The translations under genes and the position numbers were made by a program. From the NCBI GenBank assembly GCA_036897485.1, contig JAYMTF010001015.1, forward strand, positions 1 through 27,241: a stretch of DNA of 27,241 nt, in the 5' to 3' direction. This DNA comes from Pelargonium nanum (Eukaryota > Streptophyta > Magnoliopsida > Geraniales > Geraniaceae). Below the pieces are notes generated by a model. It did not search any database, had not been told where the DNA came from, and saw only the letters and a program-made list of their open reading frames with translations. How positions within the stretch are numbered: the first letter of the stretch is position 1; every line of letters begins with the position of its first letter. Below are positions 8,810-27,241 of the stretch, in pieces.

Positions 8810-11800
8810 ATGGAGATTTTCCAAATCCTCTTCTTGAATCTTCTTTTTGTTTGGATGGTGTTTTCACCAGTTTCAGCTGCTGATATCTCATCAGAGGCTC
8901 TCCTGAGCTTAAAGTCTGAGCTTCTTGATGATGACAACACCTTGAGTGACTGGTTTTTGCCTTCTGATGCTGTCCCATCTGGTGAAATCCATGCATGTTC
9001 TTGGTCTGGTGTTGTGTGCAACAACAACTCCACTTCTGTTCTTGGCCTAAACCTGTCTGGGAAGAATCTTGGAGGTGAACTTTCAGGGAAACAATTCAGT
9101 GTCTTGACTCAACTCTCTGATCTCAACCTCAGCCAAAACTCCTTCTCAGGGAAGCTTCCTCTGCAAATTCTCAACCTCACTAGCCTGACAAGCCTAGATA
9201 TCAGCAGAAACAACTTTTCAGGCCACTTCCCAGGAGGGATCTCCAGGCTCCAAGGACTGGTTGTTCTTGATGCATTGAGCAATAGCTTTTCAGGGCCATT
9301 ACCAGCTGAGATTTCCCAGCTGGAACACCTCAAGATCCTGAATTTAGCTGGGAGCTACTTCATGGGACCAATCCCATCAGAATTTGGCTATTTCAAGAGC
9401 CTTGAGTTTCTTCACTTGGCAGGGAATAGTCTCAGTGGCAACATACCACCTGAGCTTGGGAAGCTTCAGACAGTGACACATATGGAGATTGGCTACAACT
9501 CTTACCAAGGAACCATCCCATGGCAGCTAGGGAACATGAGTGAGCTTCAGTATCTTGATATTGCTGGTGCTAATCTCTCTGGCTCTATACCAAAGCAACT
9601 TAGCAATCTCACCAAGCTAGAGTCTCTTTTTCTCTTCACAAACCATCTCACTGGAACCATACCATGGGAATTCAGCAAGATCACACCCCTGAAAAGCTTG
9701 GATCTTTCTGATAACCAAATCTCTGGGCCTATCCCTGAGAGCTTCACAGAGTTGAAGAATCTTAGGCTGCTCAGTTTCATGTATAATGAAATGAGTGGCA
9801 CTGTTCCTGAAGGCATTGCACAGCTTCCATCACTTGAGAATCTTCTGTTATGGGACAATTACTTCTATGGGCCACTTCCACAAAGCTTGGGAGAGAACTC
9901 AAAACTCACATATGTGGATGTTTCCACAAACAGTTTCAATGGTAGCATCCCTCCAAACATCTGTGCAGGAGGTGTGCTTCTCAAGTTGATTCTGTTTTCA
10001 AATGATTTTACAGGCAGTTTATCTCCTGCTCTATCCAATTGTTTGTCTCTTGTTCGTCTCCGAGTCGAAGACAACTCATTTTCAGGTGAGATCCCCTTGA
10101 AATTCCACCTTCTTCCTGATATCGCCTATGTCGATCTGTCTAGGAACAACTTCACGGGTGGAATTCCCTCGAATATATCGAAAGCTGCCAAGCTTGAGTT
10201 CTTCAATGTCTCTAACAATCCAGGACTAGGAGGATTGGTCCCAGAACAGGCATGGTCATTGCCACATCTTCAAAACTTCTCAGCTTCCTCTTGCAATATC
10301 TCAGGCAACATTCCTGAATTTCAGTACTGTAAATCAGTTTCTGTCATTGAACTGAACATGAATGATATATCAGGAACTGTACCAGAAAGTATCTTGAATT
10401 GCAAGGGTCTGGAAAGGTTGGATTTGGCCAACAATAAGCTACAAGGCCATGTGCCTGAGGTTCTTGCAAGCCTTCCTTCTCTACAAGTCCTAGATCTTTC
10501 ACATAACCAACTCATTGGCTCTATACCAACAAAGTTTAGTCATTCTCTGAGTTTACAACTTCTAAACATATCTTTCAACGACATCTCCGGTTCCATTCCC
10601 TCGGGGAAGGTGTTCGGGCTAATGGGCAGCAGTGCATTTGCTGGAAACCCGAAGCTATGTGGAGCTCCTTTGAGATCATGTCCTGGTTCTGTGGGAAAGC
10701 TTACATGGTCTTTGCTACTAAGTGCATTTGCTGTTGTGTTCTTCTTGCTACTCGTTTTGGGGGCGCTTTATCTCCAAAGGGGAAGCAAAAGCCGATGGAA
10801 GATGATCCCGTTCACCGGACTCCCAAGATTCACAGCAAATGAGGTCTTGAGAAGCTTTGATTCTGCAGAATCAATTGCATCAGTGCCATCCCAATCAGCC
10901 TTAGTTTGCAAAGCAGTTTTGCCCGCGGGAATAACAGTTTTGGTGAAGAAGATTGAATGGGACGCGAAAAGAATGAAGGTTATGTCAGAGTTCGTTATTC
11001 GAATTGGCAATGCAAGGCACAAGAATTTGATCAGAGTGCTTGGATTCTGCTACAACAAGGACCTGGCTTATCTGTTATATGATTACTTGCCAAATGGAAA
11101 TCTTGATGAGAAGATCATATCTATGAAACAAGATTGGACAACCAAGTACAAGATTGTGATTGGCATTGCAAGAGGACTATGCTTCCTTCACCATGATTGT
11201 TATCCTCCAATTCCTCATGGAGATTTGCAATCAAGCAACATAGTTTTCGACGAAAACATGGAACCTCATTTGACCGAATTTGGGTTCAAATATCTGCAAC
11301 AACTAAGCAAAGGCTCACTTCCAGTCACAACTCTCAGAATGGAAACAGGTAAGCCAAGCCAACACAAAGTACTTCTTCAAGTTTTCCACAGAGAACAGAA
11401 AACGAAAACAGAAAACAGAAAATGAAAATTGTTTTCTACAACTAATCGAGCCCTTATGCTCTTTGGCTCATCAATCTTGAGTTCTTGACAGCTTTGTTGT
11501 GTATTTTTTAACAGGTCAACACAACAGTGCCATGAAAGAAGAGCTGTGTATGGATATATACAACTTTGGGAAGGTCCTTCTTCAAATCTTGACAAATGGA
11601 AAACAAAGAAATGGAGGTGAAAGTGCACAGAGCAAGTCAAGGGAGCTTCTAATGAAGGAGATTTATGATGAAAATGGAGGTTCAATGCAAGATCAGATCA
11701 AGCTTGTTGTTGAAGTAGCATTGCTTTGCACTGCAAGTAGACCTTCTGATAGACCCTCCATGGAAGATGCACTGAAGCTTCTATCAGGATTGAAGCCTCA

Positions 11801-11813
11801 TCAGAGACAGTAA
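8810..11813 (+). CDS. MOL1: MOL1-like LRR receptor-like (pseudo)kinase, complete
   Basis: Two exons, 8810-11348 and 11515-11813, join in phase 1 (donor GTAAGC, acceptor ACAG) to give 945 codons. Start: ATG at 8810 (MEIFQ, context GCAATGG). The frame is open upstream only to a GTG, and the Arabidopsis protein also begins MEIF. Order: signal peptide 1-24; LRRNT with the C63/C70 pair; about 20 LRRs to about residue 610; paired cysteines; transmembrane helix 633-655; kinase-like domain about 690-940. Near-identical landmarks to MOL1 include LNLAGSYF, VTHMEIGYN, GSAFAGNP-like and SRPSDRPSMEDALKLLSGLK. The Gly-rich loop is absent, HRD is HGD (803-805) and DFG is EFG (823-825), while Lys713/714 is kept. 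This points to little or no catalysis, and Arabidopsis MOL1 shares these changes. Known role: plasma-membrane repressor of cambium activity, opposing PXY-type signalling. Confidence 0.95.
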
Positions 11814-12285
11814 ACATTAAAGAACATAAGTACATGTTATAGCAAGTAGTTAGCATATATAGTTAAGAGTGGATATTAATTTCTTGTTTCATATGTTGTC
11901 TTTTCACATCATTTTGTAGAACTTTTTGGCTGTAATATATATTGCATACAAGTTTCTGTAGTGTATTCATAACTATAAAGCATGTTGTGATAGAATATAT
12001 ATTTTTTCAACTCAAAACTAATTTGAATATAACCAAAGTCAAACTTACATATATTAGTTGACTGAATACTAATCTCACTCTTTAGGGCAATTTGTTTGTG
12101 ATATTAACAAATAGGTGAGAAAAGTAGTTTGTTCATGAATTTGAACATCTTCCCTTGGAGTACATAACCTTAAAAATAGAAGCATCTTTATTTTTTTAAT
12201 TTTTATTTATGTAGATAAAATGATTTCCTATAAAAATCTTAATGGCCAAAATAAAAGTTAATAATTATGTTACCAATAACCGTGA

Positions 12286-12780
12286 CCCAAGAGTAGAGCT
12301 GGCAAAAGGGTACCCGAAGCCTATAGTTTCTAGTTTGGCTCTACAATTTTAACCTGGAAGAAACCGGTTCGGGTTGTGGTTGGAATAATTATGAAAATTT
12401 TGGATCGGATTAGAGTCGGGTCCGGTATACCCGCAAAAACAATACATTTCATGCCTAAAACCCGAAATCCGACACTAACCCGGTCAACCCCACAACCTTA
12501 TAGGGTCGGGTTAGGGTACATCAACCAGAACCCGACCCTATCCGAAATTTTGCCACCTCTATCTAAGAGTAGTGACGCAATTGGTTACACAGGTTGCATG
12601 AGTGGGAAAAACGTTGCGTTCGGTCTCCGCTCAACACACCTTTGAGGAGAAGAATGAGATTTAACTGTGAGTTACCCTCAAATACGAACTGGTCTGAGTG
12701 TAATAAAATGGATTAAAAGTGACAACCGCGAGTTTGCGGGTCCGCTTAAAGAGCCCGAGCCCTTTGTTTAGACCGAAAGA
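12286..12780 (+). mobile_element. tRNA-derived SINE (copy 1), interrupted by a MITE, upstream of DCL4
   Basis: After the inserted MITE (12294-12561), TAGTGACGCAATTGG (Pol III box A type) is followed about 35 bp later by GCGTTCGGTCTCC (box B type). Then come GCTCAACACACC and, near the end, CAACCGCGAGTTTGCGGG. All of these recur in the same order in the SINE at 13575-13780 read from the minus strand. The first 8 bases (CCCAAGAG) lie left of the MITE. The 3' end near GTTTAGACCG is approximate, and no clear target duplication of the SINE itself was found. This copy is the older and more diverged of the two. Confidence 0.75.
12294..12561. mobile_element. hAT-type MITE inserted in the SINE
   Basis: The left end TAGAGCTGGCAAAA and the reverse complement of the right end, TAGAGGTGGCAAAA, form terminal inverted repeats. 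The flanking 8-mers CCCAAGAG (12286-12293) and TCTAAGAG (12562-12569) match at 6 of 8 positions, the duplication length of hAT elements. The interior is rich in GGGTCGGGT-like and ACCCGACCC-like words and encodes nothing. Such TAGRGNTGGCAAA elements with GGGTCGG interiors are common in plants. Confidence 0.75.
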
Positions 12781-12863
12781 ATAACAAAAGAAAGTGAAAG
12801 ACAAATTTGGGTCCCACGAGTGGGGGAGAGAGAGACTTGGGATTGACATGGCGTAGGAGCGTA

Positions 12864-12871
12864 CTATAAAC
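12864..12871 (+). promoter_or_regulatory. Probable TATA box of DCL4
   Basis: CTATAAAC lies 141 bp before the DCL4 ATG. A start site about 30 bp downstream would give a C/T-rich leader of roughly 115 nt, typical of plant genes. It lies about 85 bp past the end of the SINE, so the SINE and MITE occupy the proximal promoter. Confidence 0.55.
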
Positions 12872-13011
12872 CCACCCAAACCCCCGACACATGACTATCG
12901 TCACATCTCATCTCACGCTACTTCCGTACACCCAAATTGACCCACGAAGACGCACCAGAGTCTTGCTCCGACGATCACTGCTCTGCGAGACTCAGCTCCG
13001 ACTTTCTCGCA

Positions 13012-27011
<14,000 letters not shown>

Positions 27012-27083
27012 GTAAGTTTTTATTTATTTTTAAATTTAGTTTCTGCTTCTGTGGTCAGTACCTATGTTACATGGAGTAATACT

Positions 27084-27241
27084 TGTTAGAATATAGAAAT
27101 GTTAGTGTGTAAATATTAGATAGATATGAGGGTATTATTGTCTTTTACTTAGCTTAAAGCTCTATAAATAGAGCTCTTGTATGTTGTTAAGATATACAGA
27201 AATATAAGCATCTAGCTTTTCATGGTATCAGAGGCTTAGAG
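27084..27241 (+). mobile_element. 5' LTR and primer-binding site of a Copia-like element in DCL4 intron 17
   Basis: A 139-bp LTR spans TGTTAGAATATAG (27084) to CTAGCTTTTCA (27222), with TG...CA ends and TATAAATA at 27163-27170. TGGTATCAGAGGC at 27223-27235 directly follows and is the Met-tRNA primer-binding site with at most one change. The window ends inside the leader. The short LTR would fit a Copia element of the kind with small LTRs, or another TRIM. The sequence past 27241 would decide. Confidence 0.75.

Noticed and set aside
11377..11685. Minus-strand ORF of 102 codons and other long minus-strand ORFs within 8734-11022
   Set aside because: They are antisense shadows of the MOL1 exons with no recognisable protein features.

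Overview
The window looks like nuclear DNA from a flowering plant, most likely a eudicot. It holds three multi-exon or spliced genes with GT-AG introns, AT-rich introns and intergenic DNA, plant-specific protein families, and many small plant transposable elements. I cannot name the species from the sequence. All three genes are on the + strand.

Layout. (1) Positions 1-6007 hold the 3' part (ten exons, about 347 codons) of a PH/START/DUF1336 protein of the EDR2-like family. The PH domain and most of START lie upstream of the window. (2) Positions 6008-8809 are intergenic and carry a Harbinger-like MITE and a relic of a small LTR element. (3) Positions 8810-11813 hold a complete two-exon LRR receptor-like kinase gene of 945 codons, closest to Arabidopsis MOL1, a relative of PXY/TDR. 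Its kinase domain lacks key catalytic residues. (4) Positions 11814-13011 hold a hAT-type MITE nested in a tRNA-derived SINE, then a TATA box and the leader of the next gene. (5) From 13012 to the window end are the first 17 exons (942 codons) of Dicer-like 4. They cover the whole helicase, the Dicer dimerisation fold, the platform and the start of PAZ. The RNase III and dsRNA-binding domains lie beyond the window.

The exon models were built by hand. In all three genes the reading frame stays open across every junction and the intron phases agree.

The genes have separate known roles. EDR2-like proteins belong to a family with a lipid-binding negative regulator of defence and cell death. MOL1 restrains cambium activity. 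DCL4 makes 21-nt siRNAs from long dsRNA (tasiRNA and antiviral silencing). They do not form an operon-like system, and I found no evidence of a wholly new pathway.

The most noteworthy content is the mobile DNA in the introns and promoters. It includes two SINEs of one family in inverted orientation around the DCL4 promoter and first two exons, one with a perfect 18-bp target duplication. A small TRIM-like LTR family is present in at least six places in both orientations, and most copies carry CACGTG motifs. Copia-like LTRs lie in DCL4 introns, one still joined to a clear primer-binding site at the window end. There is also a Mutator-like MITE and a 28-bp perfect palindrome.
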